64,000 nt of DNA from contig WLWS01000002.1 of NCBI GenBank assembly GCA_012103475.1, positions 547,234 to 611,233 on the forward strand. The letters are read 5' to 3'. Below, in pieces: positions 30,659-40,263 of the stretch; position 1 is the first letter of the stretch, and each line of letters opens with the position of its first letter. The notes beneath the pieces were generated by a model. The model ran no database searches. It was not told the origin of the DNA and saw only the letters and a program-made list of their open reading frames with translations. Made by a program: the position numbers and the translations under genes. Source of the stretch: Gammaproteobacteria bacterium (GTDB lineage Bacteria; Pseudomonadota; Gammaproteobacteria; Eutrophobiales; Eutrophobiaceae).

Positions 30659-31219
30659 ATGGCTAATATCAAGAACTTGCTCAAAGCTATATCAGTTACA
30701 GCACTGATGGCTATCATGGCGACACCAGCGAATGCACACACTATATCGGTTGGTACTGCAAACGCCGGGGCAACAGGCAGTGTCACTGTTTACTTGGGCA
30801 CCTATCAAAGTGGCCACGGTACAGTAGCTCCCGAAGGCGCTATTACGATCGGAACCCAGACTGTCAACTTTGGTAACCTTATTAGCGGAGGCGCCAAGCC
30901 TTCTGTTCTAGTTGATGGCGTGAATAACTTTTTCTCCAGTGGTGCGGGTTCATACACTTCCGCTACGAATACAACTGGTCGTACACAAGTCTTTTGGCAG
31001 TCTGCAACCTTAACAGGCCTCACTGCAGGTATGCATACTTATACGATTTCAAGCATGTTCACAATTAACTGGGCTGACTGGGGCGGTGCAGGCTCGAACT
31101 GGACAGGAACAGTAGATATTCCTAATTCCTCGGTTCAAACTCCGGAACCAGCGATGCTTGCGCTATTTGGATTAGGTCTTGCCGGATTAGGATTTTCCCG
31201 CAAAAGAGCCTCAACTTAA
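30659..31219 (+). CDS. PEP-CTERM sorting-domain protein
   Basis: A 186-residue exported protein. A signal peptide (LLKAISVTALMAIMATPANA) is followed by a Gly/Thr/Ser-rich beta-type body with no recognised enzyme motif. The C-terminal PEP-CTERM signal reads TPEPAMLALFGLGLAGLGFS and then RKRAST: the PEP motif, a hydrophobic helix and a basic tail. Such signals are recognised by an exosortase (EpsH/XrtA family), which cleaves and anchors or releases the protein in the envelope or exopolysaccharide matrix. No exosortase lies in the window. A sigma-54 promoter and enhancer motifs precede it and a terminator follows, so it is monocistronic. Confidence 0.93.
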   Translation: MANIKNLLKAISVTALMAIMATPANAHTISVGTANAGATGSVTVYLGTYQSGHGTVAPEGAITIGTQTVNFGNLISGGAKPSVLVDGVNNFFSSGAGSYTSATNTTGRTQVFWQSATLTGLTAGMHTYTISSMFTINWADWGGAGSNWTGTVDIPNSSVQTPEPAMLALFGLGLAGLGFSRKRAST

Positions 31220-31242
31220 GCCAGCGTTACAAAATAGTTAAT

Positions 31243-31274
31243 AAAACCCGCACTCTGTTGCGGGTTTTTTTTCG
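31243..31274 (+). terminator. Rho-independent terminator of the first PEP-CTERM gene
   Basis: AAAACCCGCA, loop CTCTGT and TGCGGGTTTTTTTT form a strong hairpin with an eight-T run 24 bases after the stop. Confidence 0.9.
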
Positions 31275-31701
31275 TCTAATAAATCTATAATTTTGAGAGG
31301 ATTACCAGTCCAAGGGCAATTGGCGCAAAATTTTACAGAACCACATATCAGAAAGTACATGGGATCTTATTGGTAAGTTAAGAATCTTCCAGCAATCTTT
31401 ATAATAATAATCTCCATCCCGCGCATATCTTCAACAAAAAAAACAGCTGACAAGGAGTATGTTAGTCGCAAGATAAGCCAAACCAAACCAAACACCTTAC
31501 CAGGTAGCCGAATTCAGAATAACTGAAAAATATCATGGATCGGCTAAACCTGCTTGAGCTGTCGTCTTTGACCGACAATATCATGAATATTGGGAAAAAT
31601 AGGATACCACGAAAGTTACGTCAAAAATCAATGGGGGGAGGGTAAGTGCTTGTAATTAATAGATATAATCGTAATTCTCGATTATAAACCAGGGGTTCTG
31701 G

Positions 31702-31718
31702 TGTCGGTTAATATTACA
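31702..31718 (+). promoter_or_regulatory. UAS motif of the second PEP-CTERM gene
   Basis: TGTCGGTTAATATTACA matches TGTCGNTNANNTTTACA with one change (A for T at position 12). It ends 62 bases before the sigma-54 element at 31781, the same arrangement as at the other sites. Confidence 0.55.
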
Positions 31719-31780
31719 AATAATTAGAAGGGAATATTCAGGGTATTGTAAGTGATTGATAATTTTGACTATTTTAGAAT

Positions 31781-31796
31781 AGGCACGGTACTTGCA
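31781..31796 (+). promoter_or_regulatory. Sigma-54 promoter of the second PEP-CTERM gene
   Basis: AGGCACGGTACTTGCA matches the sigma-54 consensus except for the first base, with GG-N10-GC spacing. It lies 84 bases before the GTG start. Confidence 0.8.
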
Positions 31797-31880
31797 ATAG
31801 ATTACGTAGAGTAGTACGTGACTACCCTATAATGAGACGACTATCTAGCTTTTTATGTCGACAATCTCGGGAGTGGATTT

Positions 31881-32660
31881 GTGAAAATAAAAGGCATTAT
31901 CAAAAGAATCGGGATTATGTTGCTTTTGGCGCCCTTTGCGCTGCAAGCCATGCCTGTGACAGTCACGTCCAATCATATCGAATCACTTTCTTACGATAAC
32001 GGCACATGGATAAGCGATTCAACCAACAACACGAGCATTCCATTCAGTGCCATACTTTCCGCAACTAGTGGAAACTCCAGCAGCGTAACTGACGTTGACT
32101 GGACGGGCGGCGATAATTTTGTGCTATTCGATGCTTCCTTCAACCATAATATAAACAACTCTGATGATACTACTGGTGGATTCGATTATGCCCAGACTTA
32201 CCAGAGTACAATTGCTTTTTCCGCAAATGATGATTCGGCTTACGCATTGAGCGGCCTCTATGATTTTAATATAAGTAATGGCGGAAGAAGTTATTATGAC
32301 GTCTACTTACGTGATGATACGCAAGGCATAGATCTTTTTAGAGACACAACGATATCCACTACAGGTGGAGATTTGTCACAAATTTTTAACCTGGGAGTAG
32401 GCGGAGATGGTAATACTTACAATATCACTCTTGGCTCTCTCACCGGCAACCTGATAGCAGGAAACAACTACTCTTTTTACTTTGAGACAAATATTATAAC
32501 TTTACACGATCAGTTGAACACTCAGGGTGCCGGAGTTGCTAGTGGTAATGTCGCATTATTGATCGGGGACCCTTCATTAGTTCCTGAACCAATGTCTTTT
32601 GCGTTAATGATTCTGGGATTGTTTGCATTGGGACAACGCCCGTTCACGCGTAATCGTTAA
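31881..32660 (+). CDS. PEP-CTERM sorting-domain protein
   Basis: A 259-residue exported protein starting with GTG (GGGAG 8-12 bases upstream). The signal peptide ends near FALQA-MP. The body is rich in Asn, Ser, Asp and Thr, with predicted beta character and a FYFETNI stretch before the tail. The C-terminal sorting signal is VPEPMSFALMILGLFALG followed by basic QRPFTRNR. No enzymatic motif is seen. It is probably an extracellular matrix or surface protein processed by an exosortase encoded elsewhere. The sigma-54 promoter and UAS motif resemble those of the upstream PEP-CTERM gene. Confidence 0.9.
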   Translation: MKIKGIIKRIGIMLLLAPFALQAMPVTVTSNHIESLSYDNGTWISDSTNNTSIPFSAILSATSGNSSSVTDVDWTGGDNFVLFDASFNHNINNSDDTTGGFDYAQTYQSTIAFSANDDSAYALSGLYDFNISNGGRSYYDVYLRDDTQGIDLFRDTTISTTGGDLSQIFNLGVGGDGNTYNITLGSLTGNLIAGNNYSFYFETNIITLHDQLNTQGAGVASGNVALLIGDPSLVPEPMSFALMILGLFALGQRPFTRNR

Positions 32661-32850
32661 GTTTCAGAGCAACATTTCTCCAGGCCAGAGTCATACGCTT
32701 TGTCTGTCTAGCTTTAGTCATAACTTCCTTAATAGTTGTCGTGTAAAGCTGGAATTTTTGTAAACAGGCGAAAATAAGTCCATGCCAATCTGATAGACTA
32801 CCCCATCTATTTTATAAAATTACGTAAACAAGCAACACGTAATTGCACTG

Positions 32851-34302
32851 ATGTCTGATATAACTAATTCCAGTAAAGGTAGCTCACTGCTCTATAAGAG
32901 TTTCCTTTTGCTTATTATCTGGCTGCCGTTCCCTTTTGGAAGCAATCGGCCGTGGGCCTGGTCAATTCTGGAAATTGCTGTATTTTCAATAGCGCTGATG
33001 TGGCTTGTTCTGTATTTAAAAGGAAAAGTAAGCTTCAGTATCCCTTTTACCAAAGCAATGCCAGCGGTAATAATCTATCTGTTATGGCTTTTACTGCTTG
33101 TGTTTCAGATATTGCCTTTGCCATCATCCCTTGTTTCTATGATTTCTCCTAAAGCGATTGAGCATGCGGCGAGAGTAGGAACCAGTGATGGGTTTGTCAG
33201 ACTATCCCTTGACCCTTACGCGACTCTGGTTTCACTGTATAAGAGCATTGCCTATTTTTTGTTTTTTTGCATTTCCCTGTTAATTCTTAACAGCAGATCC
33301 CGACTAATTACCCTATCTCTAGTGATAGTTTTTTCCGGGTTGTTCCAAGCTATGTATGGAAGTCTTATGGTGCTCTCTGGTCTGGAGTATGGCTTTTTCA
33401 TTAAGAAATTTGCTTATATAGGCAATGCGACTGGAACTTTCGTCAACCGCAATCATCTTGCAGCCTATTTAGTAATGTCTCTGGCACTAGGCATTGGGCT
33501 GATGGTTTTTAAACTGGATAGAAATGAATCGACTGGAATCAAGCATAAGATAAGGTACTTTTTTGGACTATTGTTAAGCCAAAAACTCAGACTTCGTCTG
33601 TACCTTGTGCTGATAGTAATCGGACTTGTGTTAACGCATTCACGAATGGGGAACGCATCATTTTTTCTTGGTCTGATGCTGGCCGGGATCGTCAGCTTGA
33701 TCCTCTCCAAAAACGCGTCACGACAGACTGTATTACTTTTAGCGAGCCTGATTATAATAGACCTTATGATAGTAGGGACGTGGTTTGGACTTGATAATGT
33801 CGCCGATCGACTTGAAAAAACATCGATTGAGAAAGAATCGCGAGATAACGTTTATGTCTATGTACTCGAAGAAGTTAAAGACTATAAATATACTGGTACA
33901 GGTTTGGGCACTTTTTACGGCGTTTTTCCAAACTACAGAGGACAGGACGTGCCAGGGTTTTATGACCATGCTCACAATGATTATTTGCAATTTACCAGCG
34001 AAACAGGGGTGATTGGAATGGCTCTGCTAAGCATGCTCGTGCTTGTAACTCTGGTAACTGCCATAAAGGCAAACAGGTATAGAAATGATCCCTTAATGCA
34101 AGGAATCTCGTTCGCAGTAATAATGGCTGTGTTTGCCATGCTTATTCATGCTAGCGTGGATTTCAGCATGCAGATTCCAGCCAACGCGGCTACGTTTAAC
34201 GTCATACTGGCACTCGCCTGGATAGCGAGATATCACCCATCCAGACTGCCAAAAGTTAAACCCCATGCGGGCGAAAACTCAACACATAATAAAAACACTT
34301 GA
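32851..34302 (+). CDS. O-antigen ligase/polymerase-like membrane protein
   Basis: A 483-residue inner-membrane protein with 10 or more hydrophobic segments and the Wzy_C/O-antigen-ligase signature. A periplasmic loop has GTFVNRNHLAAYLVMSLAL (about residues 195-213) and, later, HAHNDYLQFTSETGVIGMA (about 374-392). Family members polymerise or ligate polysaccharide repeat units. It overlaps the next gene by four bases, so the polymerase/ligase and the priming sugar transferase are co-transcribed. In the context of PEP-CTERM genes it probably serves exopolysaccharide synthesis rather than LPS, though this is inferred. Confidence 0.88.
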   Translation: MSDITNSSKGSSLLYKSFLLLIIWLPFPFGSNRPWAWSILEIAVFSIALMWLVLYLKGKVSFSIPFTKAMPAVIIYLLWLLLLVFQILPLPSSLVSMISPKAIEHAARVGTSDGFVRLSLDPYATLVSLYKSIAYFLFFCISLLILNSRSRLITLSLVIVFSGLFQAMYGSLMVLSGLEYGFFIKKFAYIGNATGTFVNRNHLAAYLVMSLALGIGLMVFKLDRNESTGIKHKIRYFFGLLLSQKLRLRLYLVLIVIGLVLTHSRMGNASFFLGLMLAGIVSLILSKNASRQTVLLLASLIIIDLMIVGTWFGLDNVADRLEKTSIEKESRDNVYVYVLEEVKDYKYTGTGLGTFYGVFPNYRGQDVPGFYDHAHNDYLQFTSETGVIGMALLSMLVLVTLVTAIKANRYRNDPLMQGISFAVIMAVFAMLIHASVDFSMQIPANAATFNVILALAWIARYHPSRLPKVKPHAGENSTHNKNT

Positions 34303-35717
34303 ATATGAATAGTGCGCATCGTGGACATATTCGTCCATATAGTAGTTTGTTAGCAGCTCTTTTTCGAGCCACAGACATACTCATAATTATTACTACGCTT
34401 TTTATGCTTGCCTGGCTCTTGCGTGTTCAATGGCATGGCTACTTAACTCTGGCAGGCTGCGTCGCAATTATTGTTTACGTTATTACGGCAGAAGTAACTG
34501 CCTTATATGCATCCTGGAGACTGGGTAGTCTGACTAATGAGAATAAGCAGGTAATCATTACCTGGGCGGCAGTGGTCTTTGTTTTGCTAGTACTTGCTTA
34601 TATAACTAAGACATCTTCAATATATTCAAGGAGAGTTTTATTAACATGGATGATCTCTACACCTTTATTATTAACCTTGTTCAGGTTTGCTTTTCGAAAT
34701 GCAATAAGAGCCCTGCGCCGTAAAAACCGGAACAGCAGAAGTGTCGCAGTAGTTGGTGCAGGATCTCAGGCTCTACAACTAGTTGAGCAGATTGATCAGC
34801 AGCCCTGGAGTGGTCTTCAGGTTGAGGGATTTTACGATGATGAGCTTTCGATAGGGCATCGCCCTCATGAAGCTTACGATTTACGTGTTCTTGGTAATGA
34901 CCAGCAGTTAATTGAGAAAGCACGAAATAAGGAAGTAGATATAATTTTTATTGCTCTGCCAATTATAAAAGAAGACAAAATTAAAGAACTGGTCGACGGG
35001 CTTTCAAATTCTACCGTTATCACTTATGTAGTCCCGGATTTGTTTATGTCAACTTTATTGAATACTCGCTGGGGTTACATGGGGAATTTGCCGATACTGA
35101 GTATTCATGACAGACCATTTACAGGAATAGATGGTTGGTTGAAACGTTTGGAAGATCTTGTTCTTGGCACTTTAATACTTACACTTATTACCTTGCCGAT
35201 GCTCATGATTGCATTGGCAATAAAGTTAACATCAAAAGGACCGGTGATTTTTCAACAACAGCGATATGGGATTTCGGGTGAGCCTATCTCCATTTTGAAA
35301 TTTAGAACGATGACCGTTTGTGAGAATAGTGAGGTAATAATTCAGGCCAAAAAAGATGACGATAGAGTCACCTGGCTTGGAAAGAGACTGAGACGGTATT
35401 CTCTGGACGAGCTGCCACAGTTCATCAACGTTATTCAGGGTTCAATGTCTATTGTCGGACCAAGACCGCATGCGGTAGCACACAATGAGCTTTATCGAAA
35501 AGAAATTAGTGGCTATATGCTGAGACATTCAATAAAGCCGGGGATAACAGGTTGGGCGCAAATCAATGGTTGGCGTGGTGAAACCGATACTCTGCATAAA
35601 ATGGAAAAACGTATTGAGCATGACCTCTGGTATATTAAGAACTGGTCACTGCCGTTGGATCTTAGGATAATTGTTTTAACTATTTTTTACGGATTTACCA
35701 GTGATCAGGCATATTAA
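34299..35717 (+). CDS. Undecaprenyl-phosphate sugar phosphotransferase (WcaJ/EpsB type)
   Basis: Primes polysaccharide synthesis by moving a sugar-1-phosphate from UDP-sugar to undecaprenyl phosphate. The 472-residue polyprenyl-glycosylphosphotransferase has four N-terminal membrane helices, a CoA-binding-like domain (VAVVGAGSQALQLVEQI at about 150), another membrane segment (LILTLITLPMLMIALAI) and the C-terminal catalytic domain. Catalytic motifs are KFRTMTV, RYSLDELPQFINVIQGSMS, VGPRPH and SIKPGITGWAQINGWRGETD. The overlap with the upstream ligase-like gene indicates one operon. The sugar, often glucose for this subfamily, is not shown by sequence. Confidence 0.93.
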   Translation: MNMNSAHRGHIRPYSSLLAALFRATDILIIITTLFMLAWLLRVQWHGYLTLAGCVAIIVYVITAEVTALYASWRLGSLTNENKQVIITWAAVVFVLLVLAYITKTSSIYSRRVLLTWMISTPLLLTLFRFAFRNAIRALRRKNRNSRSVAVVGAGSQALQLVEQIDQQPWSGLQVEGFYDDELSIGHRPHEAYDLRVLGNDQQLIEKARNKEVDIIFIALPIIKEDKIKELVDGLSNSTVITYVVPDLFMSTLLNTRWGYMGNLPILSIHDRPFTGIDGWLKRLEDLVLGTLILTLITLPMLMIALAIKLTSKGPVIFQQQRYGISGEPISILKFRTMTVCENSEVIIQAKKDDDRVTWLGKRLRRYSLDELPQFINVIQGSMSIVGPRPHAVAHNELYRKEISGYMLRHSIKPGITGWAQINGWRGETDTLHKMEKRIEHDLWYIKNWSLPLDLRIIVLTIFYGFTSDQAY

Positions 35718-35749
35718 AAGTACATCCGTGTTCAGATTGTTTTAACAAT

Positions 35750-37912
35750 TTAAATCTTAGGTAGAGACAACAATTTACTTCTGAATTCATCAGTTATTTC
35801 TCTGGCATCAATATTATTGCGTACGATGCGCGGTGTAATTAGCACGATAAGTTCAGTTCTTCTGGACGAATTATTTGTCTGACCAAACAACTTACCGAGT
35901 ATTGGGATTCTAGATAAGCCCGGTACACCACTTTCATTATCGGTATTTGAATCCAGAATTAAACCGCCGAGGACTATAGTTTCACCTGAGCTGATTGCTA
36001 CTGTACTTTCTATCTGGCGTTGCTGGATAGTCGGAGCATCTATAGTGGATGAGGTTGTAGGAATTGCATTACTAACTTCCTGTTTTATGTCCATCGTTAC
36101 TAAACCGCTATTATTTACTCTGGGAGTTACGGTGAGGGTGATACCAGTATTTCTAAACTGAATTTCGTTGACAGTGGGTGAATTTGGATTAATGTTGCTG
36201 ACCGATTGTCGGGAAGGGACAGGGATTTCATCGCCGACATTAATAGAGGCTTCCTGATTATCAAGCACCATCAGGGATGGTGAAGACAGCACATTTATTT
36301 CTGACTCAGTTTCTAAGGCATTAAGAGCAACGCTGACATTAGAAGCACTATTAATGATTGTATATGAGAAACCCGGTGCCAGGGCGGAGAGCCCGGATTC
36401 GCCGAGGTCAAGCTGTCCTTGCCCTCTACGCGCACTACCCACGCCGTTTTTAAAAAACCATTCCACGCCGTAATTTAATTCGTCGTTTAGTGTAACTTCT
36501 AGAATACTGGCTTCGATCAAGACCTGTAACGGCACTATATCTAGTTTTCTAATCGCTGCGGCAACCATTTTATAATCTTGCGTAGTGGCAAGAATAACCA
36601 GGGAATTTCGAGTGTCATCGGCAATGATTTTAATAGATTCACTAGAGGCAACTGTCAGGCTGCTGGTATTGCCGGATAAAGCAGATGCAGATTGACCGCC
36701 TGAAGATGAAGCATTTTCTGTTAATTCGATCGGAGACGTACCCGGCGCAAGGCTAGGAGATTGTGAAGAGGAGGCACCTTCTACAAAAATATGTCCCAGA
36801 ATATCAGCTAACTCTGAGGCCTTCGCATTTTGAACATCGTAAACATAGAGATGTTGCCCCATTCCCTCACCAGGCCTGTCAAGGCGGTGAAGCCACAATT
36901 CCGCCTCACGAAGTGCTGCCGTGGTTGAACTGATAAGTAGAATGGAATTAAGTCGTTTAATCGGAACGGTGCGTATCAGGCCTCCTAGCATACCTTCTGC
37001 CGAATCATTATCTGCATTGGACAATATCGCTTCCAATTCCAGGTTGAGTGTGTCCGGGTCAACATGCTCAAGAGGATACAGTCCAACTGACATGCCGCGA
37101 AGCCAGTCGACGTCAAATATGTCAATGGTATCTTGTAAATTATTCAGTTCATCAACTGTGCCTGCAAGAATAACCATGTTGCGGGTTCTATCAATTCTGA
37201 GCTCACCGCCTTCGGTTATAAATGGCTCAAGAATTTTTTGCATCTCCTGAGCGGCAATATAGGTAAGAGGAATTATACGTACGTTGTAGCCTGACCCCAC
37301 ATCATCTGTCTTCGGAGACAGGTTGCCACGGACAGCTTTAGCGCGAGGGGTAATTTTATACAAGCCTCCTGCGTCAACTATGCTTGCGTTATTTATGGAT
37401 AGAACTTCATCCAGAATTGGCATGAGTTCCTTTTTTGTTATCGGCCGGCCGGTCTCAATAGTTACTTTGCCATTGACAGCAGGATCGATAATGAAATTCT
37501 TATTCAGCAAATCGCTTAGCACGACCTTAACAAATTCATTTATGTCGGTATCTTGAAAATTCAGGGTGATGTCGCCATCCTTGCCCTGCTCATAAGATTG
37601 GTTAGAGGTTTTTGATGATGCCGTGAATTCACCGCTACCGATTTCGACTATTTGTTGTTTTACTGAGGTTTGAGACTCCGTTAAGTCAAGAGCATCATTT
37701 TGCTGGTTTGCGTCATCCTGAATAAGCTCTGAGTCTTTACTGAGAACTGCTGACAAGGTTTCGGGTATTCGATTGTCTTGCTTAGTCTCAAGCAGATTGC
37801 ATGAGCTGAAAATTGTAGCGACGACGCCACATAAGGCGAGTTTCATCAAGCAAATATTATTTGAAGTAATTGCTCTTAGCGCTTGATTTCCCTGCTTATC
37901 TTTATTGTTCAT
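35750..37912 (-). CDS. gspD: Type II secretion secretin GspD
   Basis: Forms the outer-membrane channel of the T2SS. The 720-residue protein has a lipoprotein-like signal (LALCGVVATIFSSC, putative lipidated Cys near residue 38), a Ser/Asn/Gln-rich stretch, and N0 (from about 95, INEFVKVVLSDLLNKNFI) and N1-N3 domains. The secretin domain follows (from about 470; VGDEIPVPSRQS and SGVPGLSRIPILGKLFGQ). A Ser/Gly-rich insert lies in N3 at about 385-415. It is the last gene of the minus-strand gsp operon. An inner ATG at 37846 would also give the lipoprotein signal. Confidence 0.94.
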   Translation of the reverse strand: MNNKDKQGNQALRAITSNNICLMKLALCGVVATIFSSCNLLETKQDNRIPETLSAVLSKDSELIQDDANQQNDALDLTESQTSVKQQIVEIGSGEFTASSKTSNQSYEQGKDGDITLNFQDTDINEFVKVVLSDLLNKNFIIDPAVNGKVTIETGRPITKKELMPILDEVLSINNASIVDAGGLYKITPRAKAVRGNLSPKTDDVGSGYNVRIIPLTYIAAQEMQKILEPFITEGGELRIDRTRNMVILAGTVDELNNLQDTIDIFDVDWLRGMSVGLYPLEHVDPDTLNLELEAILSNADNDSAEGMLGGLIRTVPIKRLNSILLISSTTAALREAELWLHRLDRPGEGMGQHLYVYDVQNAKASELADILGHIFVEGASSSQSPSLAPGTSPIELTENASSSGGQSASALSGNTSSLTVASSESIKIIADDTRNSLVILATTQDYKMVAAAIRKLDIVPLQVLIEASILEVTLNDELNYGVEWFFKNGVGSARRGQGQLDLGESGLSALAPGFSYTIINSASNVSVALNALETESEINVLSSPSLMVLDNQEASINVGDEIPVPSRQSVSNINPNSPTVNEIQFRNTGITLTVTPRVNNSGLVTMDIKQEVSNAIPTTSSTIDAPTIQQRQIESTVAISSGETIVLGGLILDSNTDNESGVPGLSRIPILGKLFGQTNNSSRRTELIVLITPRIVRNNIDAREITDEFRSKLLSLPKI

Positions 37913-37956
37913 TATTATAGTATAACCACAATCCCTGATAAAAAAAGGTGTTTGCG

Positions 37957-38595
37957 CTATTCCGTAGCCTTAATAGCGTCTGTTTCAGGCTCTTTAGCCG
38001 GCTTGGCTTGTGGTGTTTTAGTCGAAGTTTTGTTCGCGGGCTTTGTACCGGGCTTTTCTGATGGTTTTGTCCATTTTGAGGTTTTTACTTCAAGCTCGAG
38101 CACTTTCACCTGTCGGCCTCTCGATAAGCGGACAGAGTGGGGTGAAATTTCACTTAGCACCCAATTGTTAATGGAATCACCCAGAATCACTTTTTCCGGC
38201 TTGGCATTTTTCCCTGATTGGAAAATAGCAAGTTTTCTATCAGGTGAGATTACTATCGCATTAAGGAGCAGTTGAGCTTTAGCTTTTGTTTTGGCTTTCT
38301 TTCTGTCTGTTTGTGTTAGCTCGGCTGGCGATGAGTTAAACGATGGTCGTCTATTGATGTTGAACAAGGGTCGTTCAATAATGCCTTTAAATTCTGTGGC
38401 ATCAGGAATATGCAACTTGTCGACGATTTTAAGGGGCATGAATGAGGACTCTGTCGTAGTCGATACGCGGTTTAGTCTTGTTGTCTGGATATTGTTAATT
38501 TCACGATGTTCATTCCAGATAAGGCAGGCTGATAATAGAAAAACAGCTACTAGCAAGCCATTCATAATTATTTTTTTGAATTGGAAACTGGTCAT
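37957..38595 (-). CDS. gspC: T2SS inner-membrane protein, GspC/PulP-like
   Basis: A 212-residue bitopic protein: an N-terminal membrane helix (GLLVAVFLLSACLIW), then a linker and an HR-like domain (ERPLFNINRRP, LLNAIVISPDRKLAIFQSG, VILGDSINNWVLSEISPHSVRL) that in GspC links the inner-membrane platform to the secretin. The C-terminus is a Lys/Pro/Thr-rich tail with no PDZ domain, so it is a short variant. It sits between gspM and gspD, 4 bases after gspM. Homology to GspC is supported by the HR domain and position; some databases name such proteins GspN or GspP. Confidence 0.7.
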   Translation of the reverse strand: MTSFQFKKIIMNGLLVAVFLLSACLIWNEHREINNIQTTRLNRVSTTTESSFMPLKIVDKLHIPDATEFKGIIERPLFNINRRPSFNSSPAELTQTDRKKAKTKAKAQLLLNAIVISPDRKLAIFQSGKNAKPEKVILGDSINNWVLSEISPHSVRLSRGRQVKVLELEVKTSKWTKPSEKPGTKPANKTSTKTPQAKPAKEPETDAIKATE

Positions 38596-38599
38596 AGTT

Positions 38600-39175
38600 T
38601 CAACCGTTCATAAAACCACTGACTTCGAAACGGATTTCAAGAAGTTCATTTGTTTGTTTTGCATTCCTGCCTTTTAGATTTTTCTTCTGAATTAAAAGGT
38701 TGTCAGTAAAAAGTATCGGATTGCTTTTAACAAGTTCATATAAAACTTTGTTGAGTGTGACAATATTTGCACGCATATGTGTTTTTATAGTCACCTTGGT
38801 ATAAATCGACTCGTCATTTTTTCTTACTACTGCGGTGCTTACAACGTTTCCACCGTTGGATTCAATCAATGTTGTAATTTTTTCTTGTAAGTCAGCTGCA
38901 GCAATAGCAGGAACAGTTTTTTTGATGAAACCCTGGACGTTCTCATTGCGTTTCTTCAAATTTTCCATACTGTCTTTAAGTAAAACTATATTTGAACGTA
39001 GATTGTTCAGTTTTTCCAATTGGAAAATGGCTGTCTCGATTCTATCCTTATTTTCTTCCTTGATTTTTAACAAGGGGGAAACAATGAGCGTATAAATCAG
39101 GACCAAAATTATAGCCAGAGTGAACAGAGCATATAGTCCATGAAGATTAAAAGAGTTGTTTGTATTGGCGTTCAT
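38600..39175 (-). CDS. gspM: T2SS protein GspM
   Basis: A 191-residue bitopic inner-membrane protein. One N-terminal membrane helix (LYALFTLAIILVLIYTLIV) is followed by a coiled-coil-prone charged segment (about residues 35-80) and a small alpha/beta ferredoxin-like domain. It binds GspL in the T2SS inner-membrane platform. The start overlaps the stop of gspL by four bases. Sequence conservation in GspM is low, so the assignment rests on topology and operon position. Confidence 0.8.
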   Translation of the reverse strand: MNANTNNSFNLHGLYALFTLAIILVLIYTLIVSPLLKIKEENKDRIETAIFQLEKLNNLRSNIVLLKDSMENLKKRNENVQGFIKKTVPAIAAADLQEKITTLIESNGGNVVSTAVVRKNDESIYTKVTIKTHMRANIVTLNKVLYELVKSNPILFTDNLLIQKKNLKGRNAKQTNELLEIRFEVSGFMNG

Positions 39176-40263
39176 GGGTTGATAATAACATCAGCTGATA
39201 AATGGAATTTATCCCTTTTGGTTGAGTTGTTTTTTGTTGTAGGTGAGGTGAATCGCACGTTTTCAAAAAAACGTGATAATTCGAGAGTTTTGATCAAGTC
39301 AGAGGCATTTGCCGACTCCCCCTGAATTTGCAAAACATTTTTCCTTAAAGAAAATCTGAAAACCCAGGTGTCGTCAGGCAAAAGGACAGTAATCTCATTG
39401 AGCAGGCGTATGCTGCTAACTGTGCTGAAATGCTTGTTGCTGAGGAAGTTTATCTTATCTAAAAGTTCTTCTTTTTCTTTTGAGAGTCTGGAGTATTCCA
39501 AGGCATCACTACGTGCCTGCAAAAGATCGGATTCGATCGTCTTGATATAACGTGACTGTTCCATTATCGGAACACACAGAGCTGCCAGCAAAGCAAAACT
39601 TGTGAAACCAAAAAAAGAGTATCTGGAGAAAGTAGATTTATCTGATTGTGGCTGGTTTTCTTTTGGTAAGAGATTAATGTCGGGTCTGTCAGTAAACAGG
39701 GTCTGCGTTGATGCAAAATCAGGCCTGATTTGAAGTGCGCTCAAACTTTTCAGCGCATTGTCCAGATTAAGTCTTGGAGTCATAGCTAGAAATACAGTGA
39801 CTTGACCATCTTCAGTAGCATTGTTCGTTATAAGATAGTCATAATATGCCTGTTCCAGAGTGAATGGAGTTTTCCGGCTTATTTCGAATTTCAATGCTTC
39901 ATCTATATTATTTCTGGCGGCAACAGGAAACTGCAGGTTCTTCGTTAGAAGAATGTCGTCAGGTAATAGTAAGATTATTTTGCATGGTTCGTTGAGCCTG
40001 TGCGTTAGCCATGAAATCGCAGAAGCTTTACTCTCCTCATCACTTAATGTCACTTTTAGGCTATCACGAGCTTTACCATTCGATTGAACGAAATATTTCA
40101 GGTAGGCGGTTTCTTGCTCGAACTCAATAGTCAGAACTCTGTGATTGCCTAGCAGGGAGGATTTGATAAAAGCAGGACAAATGCTTGAAAGGCCTTCAAA
40201 CCACCATTCTAAAAAAGCAGTTGCTTTGGAATTGACTGCTAACCATAAAAACTTAACTTTCAT
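39172..40263 (-). CDS. gspL: T2SS protein GspL (PilN-like)
   Basis: A 363-residue protein with a cytoplasmic N-terminal actin-like domain (TIEFEQETAYLKYF, APFTLEQ-like KTPFTLEQAYYDYLI), a single membrane segment (FSRYSFFGFTSFALLAALCV, about residues 225-244) and a periplasmic PilN/GspL domain with a coiled coil. GspL recruits the GspE ATPase. It overlaps gspK by 11 bases and gspM by 4. The operon position and PilN-type C-terminus support the call, though the sequence is divergent. Confidence 0.82.
   Translation of the reverse strand: MKVKFLWLAVNSKATAFLEWWFEGLSSICPAFIKSSLLGNHRVLTIEFEQETAYLKYFVQSNGKARDSLKVTLSDEESKASAISWLTHRLNEPCKIILLLPDDILLTKNLQFPVAARNNIDEALKFEISRKTPFTLEQAYYDYLITNNATEDGQVTVFLAMTPRLNLDNALKSLSALQIRPDFASTQTLFTDRPDINLLPKENQPQSDKSTFSRYSFFGFTSFALLAALCVPIMEQSRYIKTIESDLLQARSDALEYSRLSKEKEELLDKINFLSNKHFSTVSSIRLLNEITVLLPDDTWVFRFSLRKNVLQIQGESANASDLIKTLELSRFFENVRFTSPTTKNNSTKRDKFHLSADVIINP

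Larger units (their letters stand above)
31220..31880. other. Intergenic region between the two PEP-CTERM genes
   Basis: These 661 bases contain a terminator, one good UAS motif, a sigma-54 promoter (listed separately), and an 18-bp perfect-ended dyad TGTCGTCTTTGACCGACA at 31560-31577 that may be another activator site with one extra base. An AAACC micro-repeat is at about 31478-31494. No coding frame of interest is visible. Confidence 0.6.

Noticed and set aside
32661..32850. Sigma-54 promoter and UAS before the ligase-like gene
   Set aside because: A partial TGTCG and a TGTAAA are present, but not in the motif arrangement, and no GG-N10-GC pair lies in the right place.
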